NCBI GenBank assembly: GCA_020161295.1
Contig: JAIUOA010000004.1
Location: 1-64,000 of the forward strand
Origin: Bacillota bacterium
GTDB taxonomy: Bacteria; Bacillota; Clostridia; Peptostreptococcales; Acidaminobacteraceae
DNA: 64,000 nt
Direction: 5' to 3'
Part shown: positions 8,360-16,333 of the stretch, piece after piece
How positions within the stretch are numbered: position 1 is the stretch's first letter
How the letters are laid out: each line of letters starts with the position of its first letter
The notes under the pieces: model-generated
The model's database searches: none
The model's input: only the letters and a program-made list of their open reading frames with translations
What the model was told of the DNA's origin: nothing
Position numbers and translations under genes: made by a program

Positions 8360-9121
8360 ATGCTAATCGAAGTGATCTTAGTGATTTTTGTCTATTTTCT
8401 ATTATTTTTTCTTTTAGGAACGGCGATTAAGAATAATAGCATCGTCGACATGGCTTGGGGCATCGGCTTCGTAATCGTCGCCATCTATTCTTTAGTCAGA
8501 ACGGGTAACTATGGTGTGGTTTCTTTAGTGACGACATTGCTGGTTACGCTATGGGGCGGCAGATTATTTTACCACATAATGAAGCGAAACCTCGGAAAAC
8601 CAGAGGACTTCAGATATGCCAACTGGCGTAAGGAATGGGGCAAGTATGTGGTAATACGCGCGTTTTTCCAGGTTTATATGCTTCAGGGTGTATTTATGTT
8701 CATCATCGCATTTCCAGTTGTGTTGATTCATGAAATGGCGGGAGTCGCTTTAAACGCTTTGACCGTTTTGGGGATCGCCGTTTGGTGTTTCGGTTATTAT
8801 TTTGAGGTGGTGGGGGACGCACAGCTAGCCGCTTTTAAGAAAAACCCAGAGAACAAGGGTAAACTCATGACCACGGGGCTATGGGCTTACACGCGTCATC
8901 CGAACTACTTTGGTGAAGCCACCATGTGGTGGGGGATCTTCATCATCGCTTTATCCAGTGGCGTAACATGGCTAGCGGTTTTGAGTCCAGTGGTGATTAC
9001 TTATCTTCTAGTATTTGTGTCCGGCGTGCCCATGCTTGAAAAGGCAATGGTCAGTCGGCCAGGATTTGACACCTATTCTAAGAGAACGAGCAAATTTTTA
9101 CCATGGTTTCCTAAGAAATAA
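8360..9121 (+). CDS. DUF1295 family membrane protein (steroid reductase/ICMT-like)
   Basis: Integral membrane protein of 253 residues with about six to seven hydrophobic segments. It belongs to the DUF1295 group related to steroid 5-alpha-reductases and isoprenylcysteine methyltransferases. The C-terminal signature TRHPNYFGEATMWWG is typical and probably binds NADPH or S-adenosylmethionine. Substrate unknown. It begins one base after the stop of the DhaL-DegV gene, with SD GGAGGTAAC overlapping that gene's end. The pair is surely co-transcribed, which hints at a lipid role for both, but that is inference. Confidence 0.82.
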   Translation: MLIEVILVIFVYFLLFFLLGTAIKNNSIVDMAWGIGFVIVAIYSLVRTGNYGVVSLVTTLLVTLWGGRLFYHIMKRNLGKPEDFRYANWRKEWGKYVVIRAFFQVYMLQGVFMFIIAFPVVLIHEMAGVALNALTVLGIAVWCFGYYFEVVGDAQLAAFKKNPENKGKLMTTGLWAYTRHPNYFGEATMWWGIFIIALSSGVTWLAVLSPVVITYLLVFVSGVPMLEKAMVSRPGFDTYSKRTSKFLPWFPKK

Positions 9122-9165
9122 CGAGGGGGTAATTTAATGAAGAGCATAAGGGCAAAATCGTACTA

Positions 9166-9984
9166 TTGGTTCTGTTGAGTGTGCTGGTTTCCGCAGTGGC
9201 GATCGGGAGCATCTCCATGTACACTATCTATAAAACCAATAACGACCGCATCAATCAATTGGAGGATCAGCTTAGACAGGGATATGACACTAATATCAAG
9301 CATCAAGTGGAGATCGTCGTTAGCGAGCTCACGGGAATAATGAACCAAGTGGATAAAGGAATCATCACAAATAGTGAAGCAGAAGTCATCGCTGCCGATG
9401 TGGTGAGAAACGCCAAATATGGAGAGAGTGGTTATTTTTGGGCTGATACGCGTGACGGCGTCAATGTGGTCTTACTTGGGCGTGAAGATGTAGAAGGAAC
9501 AAGCCGTATCGATCTTACAGATACGAATGGAAACAAAATCATCCAAGGCTTTATCGCTTTAATCGATGCAGAGGGTGAAGGCTACTACGATTACTATTTC
9601 CCGAGACCTGGTGAGACGGAAGCCCTTCCAAAGCGTGGCTTCGTCAAACTGTTTGAACCCTTTGACTGGATCATCGGAACGGGTAATTATATCGACGACA
9701 TCGATAATACCATCGCTGCTGAACGCGAAGCCATGCAGTCACAGCTTAACATGGCCATCCTAACGCTTTTAGGTGGTATCGCTATCGCACTGGTAATCGT
9801 CATTACAGCTGCCTTTATCTTTAGTAAATCCATTTCTAAACCGATTTTGAAGCTTTCCGAAATATTAAATAAGACATCGAATCTGGATATCGTCAACGAT
9901 GATACCTATGACTATTTGTTGAAATATAAGGACGAAACGGGTGTAATCGCAAACGCGGTGGCGAACCTAAGGGTTGTACTGTGA
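9166..9984 (+). CDS. chemoreceptor fragment: membrane, Cache and HAMP part
   Basis: This piece of the broken chemoreceptor could be made from the TTG at 9166, but no SD supports that start. It has a hydrophobic N-terminus, the extracytoplasmic Cache sensor and a second membrane segment (about residues 195-220), then the start of HAMP. It ends at the premature TGA at 9982 and lacks any signalling domain, so it could bind a ligand but not signal. Confidence 0.45.
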   Translation: MVLLSVLVSAVAIGSISMYTIYKTNNDRINQLEDQLRQGYDTNIKHQVEIVVSELTGIMNQVDKGIITNSEAEVIAADVVRNAKYGESGYFWADTRDGVNVVLLGREDVEGTSRIDLTDTNGNKIIQGFIALIDAEGEGYYDYYFPRPGETEALPKRGFVKLFEPFDWIIGTGNYIDDIDNTIAAEREAMQSQLNMAILTLLGGIAIALVIVITAAFIFSKSISKPILKLSEILNKTSNLDIVNDDTYDYLLKYKDETGVIANAVANLRVVL

Positions 9985-9987
9985 GAT

Positions 9988-10917
9988 ATGGTAGAGGAAA
10001 TGCAGCGAGGCGCATTAAATCTCGATCGTTCATCGGAAGAACTGAATCAAGTGGTTTCCTATGGTAGAGAAGGCATCGATGCAGTTACTCAAACCGTTGC
10101 AGATTTTGCAAACGGGGCGACCTCTCAAGCGCAGGATGCACTTGAGGCCTCTGATAAGATGGCAGCACTTGCGAAGGAGATTGAAGAAACGGTTAACAGT
10201 GCCCAGAAGCTCAAGGTATATACGTCAGCAGTCTCTGAAAGCAACATCGTTGGTGTTAAACAACTTACTGAGCTCGGTGAAAGATTCGCAACCACTACCC
10301 AAGCCAATGAAAAGCTCAATGAGAATGTCCACACACTTACGATTAAATCTTCTTCCATCGTTCAAATTACCAATACGATTCAACAGATTGCCGAGCAGAC
10401 GAACCTTTTAGCACTTAATGCTGCTATAGAGGCTGCACGTGCAGGTGAAGCGGGTCGTGGATTTGCAGTGGTCGCTGATGAAATTCGCAAACTCGCAGAA
10501 GAAACCTCGAAGTCGACGACGCAAATCGACAAAATCATCAAAGAAATTCTATCGGAAATTTCTGAGACTGAATCAAACATGGGCTCATCTAATGAAGCCA
10601 TCAAGATGTCCGGTAGTGTTCTGGGCAATGTTCAAAGCGCATTCGAAGCGATTGAAAAGTCCATTGACGCCACGCTGAAACAATTGGATATGATCAGTAT
10701 CAGCATTCAAAACGTCAATCGAAATAAAGACATCGCCACCGCTTCTATCCATGGTATTTCTGCCATCACTGAACAAAATGCCGCCGCTGCAGAGGAAATC
10801 GCAGCGACGATGGATACCCAAGCGGATTTGATGCGAAGCATCCAGGAGAACTCAACGGAAGTTAAAACCACCGCAAATAACATGACAGGCGTCATCGGTC
10901 GTTTTAAGGTCAAATAG
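9988..10917 (+). CDS. chemoreceptor fragment: cytoplasmic signalling domain
   Basis: 309 residues from an ATG two codons after the premature stop, in the same frame as the upstream fragment. It carries the complete methylation helices and the CheA/CheW-contacting tip (about residues 135-165) but no sensor or membrane anchor. If translated it would be a soluble signalling domain. No good SD precedes it. Confidence 0.45.
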   Translation: MVEEMQRGALNLDRSSEELNQVVSYGREGIDAVTQTVADFANGATSQAQDALEASDKMAALAKEIEETVNSAQKLKVYTSAVSESNIVGVKQLTELGERFATTTQANEKLNENVHTLTIKSSSIVQITNTIQQIAEQTNLLALNAAIEAARAGEAGRGFAVVADEIRKLAEETSKSTTQIDKIIKEILSEISETESNMGSSNEAIKMSGSVLGNVQSAFEAIEKSIDATLKQLDMISISIQNVNRNKDIATASIHGISAITEQNAAAAEEIAATMDTQADLMRSIQENSTEVKTTANNMTGVIGRFKVK

Positions 10918-10933
10918 GTTGATAGAATAATAG

Positions 10934-10970
10934 AAGGACTGTAACCGATTCATGGGTTACAGTCCTTTAT
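10934..10970. terminator. terminator between the chemoreceptor and the ABC-F gene
   Basis: AAGGACTGTAACC (10934-10946) pairs with GGTTACAGTCCTT (10955-10967). It lies between two convergent genes and can act in both directions. Confidence 0.8.
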
Positions 10971-10974
10971 TAAA

Positions 10975-12531
10975 TTAAACGATTTTAGTGGTCCACTGCT
11001 CCAGATTCCACACATCGGTGACGATGTCTCTGTAAAATTCGGGTTCATGGGAAATCAGGACAATAGTGCCCTTATAGGCGATGAGCGCGCGCTTGAGCTC
11101 CGCTTTTGCATCGACGTCGAGATGGTTGGTCGGCTCATCCAGTACGAGGAAGTTGGTTTCCTTGTTGATGAGCTTGCAAAGTCTTACCTTAGCTTGCTCA
11201 CCTCCGCTTAAAACCACGACCTTGCTTTCGATATGCTGTGTGGTTAGACCACATTTAGCCAGCGCAGCACGGACTTCGTATTGCGTATAAGATGGAAATT
11301 CCTTCCAAACCTCTTCGATACAGGTGTTGTAATTCGCTTCCTTGATTTCCTGTTCGAAATAGCCGATGGTCAAAAACTCACCGGTAACCACTTCACCGCT
11401 GATGCTCGGAATTTGTCCGAGGATGCTGCGAAGTAGGGTCGTTTTCCCGAGACCATTGGCACCCGTGATGGCGATCTTCTGGTTGCGCTCCAGTCTTAGG
11501 TTGAGCGGACGGCATAGTGGCTCATCATAGCCGATGACGAGGTCTTTGGTTTCAAAGATGAGTTTTCCAGGCGTTCTGGCGAGCTTAAAATTAAATTCTG
11601 GCTTCGGCTTCTCTCTGGCGAGTTCAATACGATCCATTTTATCCAGCTTCTTTTGACGGGACATGGCCATGTTACGCGTGGCCACGCGGGCCTTGTTGCG
11701 CTGAACGAAGTCCTCGAGGTCGGCGATTTCCTGCTGCTGCTGTTTATAGGCCGATTCCACTTGCTTCTTTTTCGCCTCGTATACGCGAATAAAGTTATCG
11801 TAGTCGCCCACATAACGGTTGAGCTCTTTATTATCCATGTGATAGATAAGGTTGACGACGCTATTGAGGAATGGGATGTCGTGCGAGATGAGGATAAAGG
11901 CGTTTTCATACTCTTGCAGGTATTTTTTAAGCCATTCGATGTGCTCTTCATCCAGGTAGTTGGTAGGCTCATCAAGAAGCAGGATATCAGGCTTTTCCAG
12001 AAGGAGCTTTGCTAAAAGGACCTTTGTACGTTGACCACCACTTAAGCTGTCGACGGTTTTCTCGAGACCGACTTCCAGAAGGCCTAAGCCACGAGCAACC
12101 TCGTTCACCTTAGCATCGATGATGTAAAAGTCGTTATGATTGAGGATGTCTTGGATGGTACCGACCTCTTCCATGAGGTTATCCAGTTCTTCAGGCGTAA
12201 CATCGCCCATGCGCATATACATGTCGTTCATTTCCTGTTCCATGTCGAAGAGGTATTTAAATGCGCTTTCCAGAACCGTTTTGATGGAAGTATCCTTCTC
12301 AAGGGTCGTATGCTGGTCTAAGTAGCCTGAACGGACGCGTTTTGACCACTCCACCTGACCTTCGTCCGGCTCAAGCTTATGGGTGATGATGTTCATGAAG
12401 GTTGACTTTCCCTCGCCATTTGCACCGATCAGGCCGATATGCTCGCCTTTGAGCAGACGGAAGGAAACATTGTTAAAGATCGCACGGTCGCCGAAGCCGT
12501 GGCTTAAGTTTTTGACGGTTAAAATACTCAT
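10975..12531 (-). CDS. ABC-F family ATPase
   Basis: Soluble protein of 518 residues with two ABC ATPase domains and no membrane segment, the hallmark of ABC-F translation or ribosome-associated factors. Walker A loops are GANGEGKST (about 36-44) and GANGLGKTT. Signature motifs are LSGGQRTKV and LSGGEQAKV, with Walker B DEPTNYLD and DEPTNHLD. The linker between domains is charged and helical, as expected for the P-site-reaching arm. The frame is open up to 12705, but the ATG at 12531 follows AAAGGA and starts the conserved sequence. Whether it is a housekeeping factor (YkpA/EttA-like) or gives antibiotic resistance cannot be decided. Confidence 0.9.
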   Translation of the reverse strand: MSILTVKNLSHGFGDRAIFNNVSFRLLKGEHIGLIGANGEGKSTFMNIITHKLEPDEGQVEWSKRVRSGYLDQHTTLEKDTSIKTVLESAFKYLFDMEQEMNDMYMRMGDVTPEELDNLMEEVGTIQDILNHNDFYIIDAKVNEVARGLGLLEVGLEKTVDSLSGGQRTKVLLAKLLLEKPDILLLDEPTNYLDEEHIEWLKKYLQEYENAFILISHDIPFLNSVVNLIYHMDNKELNRYVGDYDNFIRVYEAKKKQVESAYKQQQQEIADLEDFVQRNKARVATRNMAMSRQKKLDKMDRIELAREKPKPEFNFKLARTPGKLIFETKDLVIGYDEPLCRPLNLRLERNQKIAITGANGLGKTTLLRSILGQIPSISGEVVTGEFLTIGYFEQEIKEANYNTCIEEVWKEFPSYTQYEVRAALAKCGLTTQHIESKVVVLSGGEQAKVRLCKLINKETNFLVLDEPTNHLDVDAKAELKRALIAYKGTIVLISHEPEFYRDIVTDVWNLEQWTTKIV

Positions 12532-12591
12532 TTGAAAATCCTTTCTATAAAAGACACCCTTTGGTGAATGTGTTCTGTTTAATCCTTTGAT

Positions 12592-12621
12592 ATTATATAA
12601 TAAAAGCAGAAGAAAAGGCAA
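12592..12621 (-). promoter_or_regulatory. promoter for the ABC-F gene
   Basis: On the minus strand TTGCCT (12616-12621), an 18-base spacer and TATAAT (12592-12597), about 60 bases upstream of the start codon. Confidence 0.5.
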
Positions 12622-12654
12622 AAAGAAAATATGAAATAATGACTTGAGGTGACT

Positions 12655-13254
12655 ATGGAAGGAAAATTGACCATCAAACGGATAACAGAAGTGGATCGTT
12701 TGCACTATTTAAAAGGATTTCGAATCGATTATGTGAACCGGGAGGGTGCTGATAAATCATGGGAACTCGTTTCCAGACAGGGTATAGAACGCCTTAGGGA
12801 GGAAATTGATCATGGGAAACGCTTTAGCGATGGTGCCATGATCTTCGCCACGAACCATGAGAAAACCCATGTGGTGATGCTAAAGGAATATCGCGTATCC
12901 GCAGGGAGAACCGTCTATATGCTACCAGCGGGACTTGCTGATGGTGACGAACCAGTTTCGGTAACCAGTGTCCGCGAGTTTAAAGAAGAAACGGGGATGG
13001 ACTTCGAGTTTGTCATGAGTGATGCGCCACGCTATGCGTCAGTGGGCATCATTAATGAATGCGTGGAAATCGCCTATGGCTACTATTCTGGTGAACCCAG
13101 TAACCGGCACCAGAGCCCGGATGAAGAGGCTGAAATAATTTTCGTAGACCGTCATATGGCGAAACATATTCTGGAGCATGAGGATATCGCCATCCGTTCA
13201 GCACTACTTCTGAAGCATTTTTTTAACCTCAATTCTTTTTTTGAAAGAGAGTAA
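12655..13254 (+). CDS. NUDIX hydrolase (ADP-ribose pyrophosphatase-like)
   Basis: Hydrolyses a nucleoside diphosphate linked to another moiety. The complete Nudix box is present: G, five residues, E, seven residues, then REFKEETGM (about residues 97-120). The 199-residue length and the preceding PAGLADGDE resemble ADP-ribose/ADP-sugar pyrophosphatases, but the substrate is not certain. The ATG at 12655 is chosen because TTGAGGTG lies just upstream; a GTG at 12649 is possible but less well placed. It is divergent from the ABC-F gene. Confidence 0.85.
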   Translation: MEGKLTIKRITEVDRLHYLKGFRIDYVNREGADKSWELVSRQGIERLREEIDHGKRFSDGAMIFATNHEKTHVVMLKEYRVSAGRTVYMLPAGLADGDEPVSVTSVREFKEETGMDFEFVMSDAPRYASVGIINECVEIAYGYYSGEPSNRHQSPDEEAEIIFVDRHMAKHILEHEDIAIRSALLLKHFFNLNSFFERE

Positions 13255-13330
13255 AAGCATTCGACAGGCGGGACCATAATTGGGTATGAATGGTGTGTAA
13301 TGCGTGTTTGTATGTATAAGGAGGCAGTTC

Positions 13331-15136
13331 ATGAAAGTAAAAATGTTGACTGGCAACGAGGCGATTGCCAGAGGCTTCTATGAGGCAGGTGGACATGTGG
13401 CGGCAAGCTATCCAGGCTCACCTACAGTAGAGATGCTAGAGACCATTAAAAAGCAGTATCCAGAGATATACGCGGAGTTTTCAGTAAACGAGAAGGTCGC
13501 TCTAGAGGTGGGAATCGGCGCCTCTATGACCGGTGCAAGAACCCTCGTTTCCATGAAACACGTCGGCGTAAACGTCGCAGCAGACCCCCTCATGACATTC
13601 ACCGAAACGAAGACGAAGGGTGGATTCGTGCTCATGTCGGGAGATGATCCTGGCATGGCTAGCTCGCAAAATGAACAGGACAATCGCATTTTTGCGAAAT
13701 TTGCAAACATGCCTGTACTCGACCCAGCCGACTCACAAGAAGCGAAGGACTTTACCATGATAGGGCTGGAGATCAGTGAACGATTTGAAGCACCCGTCAT
13801 GCTAAGAATCACATCTCGTCTATGCCATAGCCGGACGAAGGTCGTGCTGTCTGACCGCACGGAAGTCCCTATTAAGGGCTTCGTAAAAAGTCCGTCGGAC
13901 TACGGTATGATTCCACCGAATACCTTCGACAAGCAGTTTCACATGCGTCAGCGCATCGAGAAGCTACAAAGTGCGCTAGATGACTTAAACATAAACCGCT
14001 ATGAGCCCTACGATGGCGCAGATACCCTCATCATCACCAGTGGTCTGCCCTACCAAAATCTTAGGGAGCTGGCGCCTAAAGCAGCGGTGTATAAACTCGG
14101 CATCGTGTATCCGTTACCGCTAGACGCGTTAAGGGCTTTAGCATCTAAGTTTAACCAAGTGGTGGTCATCGAAGAGATGACGGGATTTATCGAGGACCAG
14201 CTATGGCTGGCGGGAATTCCATGTGTGGGAAAAACAGCATTCCCATTTACAGGGGAGCTGGATATCGAGGAGATTGAGACGGGACTTCGCATGCTTGGCG
14301 TGGAAATGGCGAACGTATTTTTGCAGGTGGCTGAAGAAGCGTCCGCCAGCGAAGTGGAACCACTAACGCCCGTTATGGGGCGACTTCCCATGTTCTGTGC
14401 CGGTTGTCCGCATCGCCCGGTGTTCGATATTCTGAAAAAATCGAAAAAGACAGTCATAGGCGATATCGGCTGCTACTCCATGGGAATTCTCTATCCACTG
14501 GAGGTACTGGATTCCATCATCAGCATGGGCGCGTCGCTCGGCATGGTGAAGGGCATGAAAAAGGCTGAACGCCTTATGGGGATCAACCAGCCACTCGTGG
14601 CGGTCATCGGGGATGGCACATTCTACCATTCTGGGATGACGGGCCTTTTAAATCTGCTTCACCAATCAGACCCTACGGATAACATCACCATCCTTATTCT
14701 CAATAATGGCACCACTGCCATGACAGGGGGACAACCAAATGCCAGTTCATCCCCCTATGGTGATGGCAGCGATATGAACGTCGATCTTCCGAAACTTATC
14801 GAGGTCATGGGCTTCGAATCGGTGAAAGTCGTGGACCAATTTGATTATAAAGCGGCTAAGAAAACCATGGAGGATGCTTTTAAGCACGAGGGAATCGATA
14901 TCATCATGACCACCCGCCCATGCGCACTTCGATTTAAAATCAAGGAACCTCATTTCGCAGTGGATCCTTCGATATGTATCGCCTGCAGAACATGTGTCAA
15001 AACCAATTGTCCACCTATTCACATGAAGCATTATGAGGGATTTGATAAGCAAAAATCCTCCATAGACCCATCCATGTGTGTGGGCTGTTCCGTTTGCTCT
15101 CAGGTTTGCCCTGTGGGCGCCATCAAAAGAAGTTAA
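13331..15136 (+). CDS. iorA: indolepyruvate ferredoxin oxidoreductase, alpha subunit
   Basis: Large subunit of the thiamine-diphosphate enzyme that oxidatively decarboxylates aryl pyruvates from Trp, Phe and Tyr transamination to aryl-acetyl-CoA, reducing ferredoxin. 601 residues. An N-terminal pyrimidine-binding domain (GNEAIARG, SYPGSPTVE) is followed by the thiamine-diphosphate domain with CAGCPHRP and GDGTFYHSG (about residues 424-432). The C-terminus has two [4Fe-4S] motifs, CIACRTCVKTNCP and CVGCSVCSQVCP. The ATG at 13331 follows AAGGAGG; the open frame back to 13304 lacks SD support. iorB follows after 14 bases. Central to aromatic amino acid fermentation. Confidence 0.95.
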   Translation: MKVKMLTGNEAIARGFYEAGGHVAASYPGSPTVEMLETIKKQYPEIYAEFSVNEKVALEVGIGASMTGARTLVSMKHVGVNVAADPLMTFTETKTKGGFVLMSGDDPGMASSQNEQDNRIFAKFANMPVLDPADSQEAKDFTMIGLEISERFEAPVMLRITSRLCHSRTKVVLSDRTEVPIKGFVKSPSDYGMIPPNTFDKQFHMRQRIEKLQSALDDLNINRYEPYDGADTLIITSGLPYQNLRELAPKAAVYKLGIVYPLPLDALRALASKFNQVVVIEEMTGFIEDQLWLAGIPCVGKTAFPFTGELDIEEIETGLRMLGVEMANVFLQVAEEASASEVEPLTPVMGRLPMFCAGCPHRPVFDILKKSKKTVIGDIGCYSMGILYPLEVLDSIISMGASLGMVKGMKKAERLMGINQPLVAVIGDGTFYHSGMTGLLNLLHQSDPTDNITILILNNGTTAMTGGQPNASSSPYGDGSDMNVDLPKLIEVMGFESVKVVDQFDYKAAKKTMEDAFKHEGIDIIMTTRPCALRFKIKEPHFAVDPSICIACRTCVKTNCPPIHMKHYEGFDKQKSSIDPSMCVGCSVCSQVCPVGAIKRS

Positions 15137-15150
15137 GGAGGCGATGACAC

Positions 15151-15735
15151 GTGAATAAAACAGTTAATATCATTATGGCGGGTGTAGGTGGACAGGGACT
15201 CGTACTCATGACCGACATTATCAGTGAGGTGGCTTTTGAAGCCGGGTACGATGTGAAAACCAATGATGTGGTGGGGCTATCCCAGCGTGGCGGAAAGGTT
15301 TGGGGCAGTGTTCGTCTGGGTGAGACGATCCATTCGCCTAACATTGCAAAGGGTCATGCGGATTATTTATTGGCACTAGAGCCCTTAGAAGGACTTCGCT
15401 GGCAGGAATACCTGAAACCTCAGGGACAGGCGTTTATCAATACGGCAGAGATCTATCCGGTGTTCGCCATCGCAGAGGCGGCGCCCTATCCCCATGACTT
15501 TTTAGACCAGTTTAGAAAAGACATCGTCGTGTCGGCACATGATGTGCTGGCGTTATGTCTGGAACTGGGGACTCCGAAGGTGGTCAACGTCATGATGCTG
15601 GGTGCTCTGGCAAAGCAGCTTCCCATCGATAGTGCCATATGGCGAAAGGTCATCGGTGAATCCGTACCTGAAAAATTCTTTGAAGAAAACATGAAAGCCT
15701 TTGAAAAGGGCATGACATTAGGGAGTCTGACATGA
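15151..15735 (+). CDS. iorB: indolepyruvate ferredoxin oxidoreductase, beta subunit
   Basis: Small (gamma/POR-type) subunit of the IorAB complex, 194 residues, with the family N-terminus GVGGQGLVLMTDI (about 11-23) and DVVGLSQRGGKVWGSVR. It starts with GTG after AAGGAGG. Directly downstream of iorA and four bases overlapped with the following GNAT gene (ATGA), so the three are one transcription unit. Confidence 0.94.
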   Translation: MNKTVNIIMAGVGGQGLVLMTDIISEVAFEAGYDVKTNDVVGLSQRGGKVWGSVRLGETIHSPNIAKGHADYLLALEPLEGLRWQEYLKPQGQAFINTAEIYPVFAIAEAAPYPHDFLDQFRKDIVVSAHDVLALCLELGTPKVVNVMMLGALAKQLPIDSAIWRKVIGESVPEKFFEENMKAFEKGMTLGSLT

Positions 15736-16217
15736 TGGAACTGTTAAGTGTAAATAGGTCACACCGCCAGGAGGTGTTTAGGCTTTGTCAATTGTTGCGT
15801 GAAGAAAATGCGCGTATGAGCTTTACTGACATAGCATCTGAGGAAGAATTAGATCAATGGTTTGATTCACCGGAGATCTACCTGTACGGAGCGTTAAACA
15901 CGGATGGACAACTCATCGGTTTGCTTAAGGCGACGAGAGGTAAGGGGAATAAATCCCATAGTGTCTACCTGGCAGCCGCTGTCCATCCGACCTATAGAAA
16001 GCAGCAGGTTGCGAAGACCCTGACCGAATATGGACTGACTAAGCTCAAAGAGGAAGGAATCCTCATCGCCCGAACCTATATTTATTCGTGGAACACCGCA
16101 TCCATCGCCACTATAGAAAGCTTAGGCTTTATTCAAAGTGGCAGGGTCTTCATGCACGAGTATGACCCCGATGAAGGCGGTTACATCGACGACCTTATTT
16201 ATTATAAATTGCTATAA
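15732..16217 (+). CDS. GNAT family N-acetyltransferase coupled to iorAB
   Basis: 161-residue acetyltransferase. The acetyl-CoA-binding region is AAAVHPTYRKQQVAKTL (about residues 77-93), with the usual Q/R-x-x-G/A loop slightly degenerate (RKQQVA). SWNTASIATIESLGF follows near 118-132. The substrate is unknown. The ATG overlaps the iorB stop, so translation is coupled to aromatic amino acid degradation. It could acetylate a product or amine from that pathway, but nothing in the sequence proves this. No further motif ties it to a named GNAT subfamily. Confidence 0.82.
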   Translation: MMELLSVNRSHRQEVFRLCQLLREENARMSFTDIASEEELDQWFDSPEIYLYGALNTDGQLIGLLKATRGKGNKSHSVYLAAAVHPTYRKQQVAKTLTEYGLTKLKEEGILIARTYIYSWNTASIATIESLGFIQSGRVFMHEYDPDEGGYIDDLIYYKLL

Positions 16218-16293
16218 AGGTTATATTCTAAGCTTCACAGCGCGTTTATTCACTTAAATGTTTCTAAAACATAATAGTATTTTGCGTCAATTG

Positions 16294-16302
16294 TGTTATA
16301 AT
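16294..16302 (+). promoter_or_regulatory. extended -10 promoter for the DEAD-box helicase
   Basis: TGtTATAAT lies 32 bases upstream of the helicase start codon, in the AT-rich gap after the GNAT gene. No good -35 is seen. Confidence 0.55.
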
Positions 16303-16333
16303 GAAGTGTTCAAAGACAAGAAAGGAAATATTA

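Larger units (their letters stand above)
9137..10917 (+). pseudogene. methyl-accepting chemotaxis protein, broken by a frameshift and a stop
   Basis: A full chemoreceptor can be followed: N-terminal membrane segment, single Cache domain (about 9400-9700, with SGYFWADT and WIIGTGNY), second membrane segment, HAMP, and a signalling domain with the hairpin-tip block [21 protein letters not shown]. Two lesions interrupt it. The ATG at 9137 has a strong SD (GAGGGGG) but runs out of frame into a stop after 13 codons; adding one base near 9149-9153 would join it to the Cache frame. At 9982 an in-frame TGA splits the HAMP/signalling part; the upstream (9166-9984) and downstream (9988-10917) pieces share the same frame. 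The missing codon is probably CGA (Arg). Either a recent pseudogene or sequence errors. Confidence 0.8.

Noticed and set aside
9982..9984. TGA in the chemoreceptor as recoding (selenocysteine or read-through)
   Set aside because: The position is in a helical HAMP/signalling stretch where Arg is expected, and the gene has a second lesion at its 5' end; TGA ends other genes here normally.
12532..12705. N-terminal extension of the ABC-F protein
   Set aside because: It covers the promoter and the start of the divergent NUDIX gene; the SD and the conserved sequence support the ATG at 12531.
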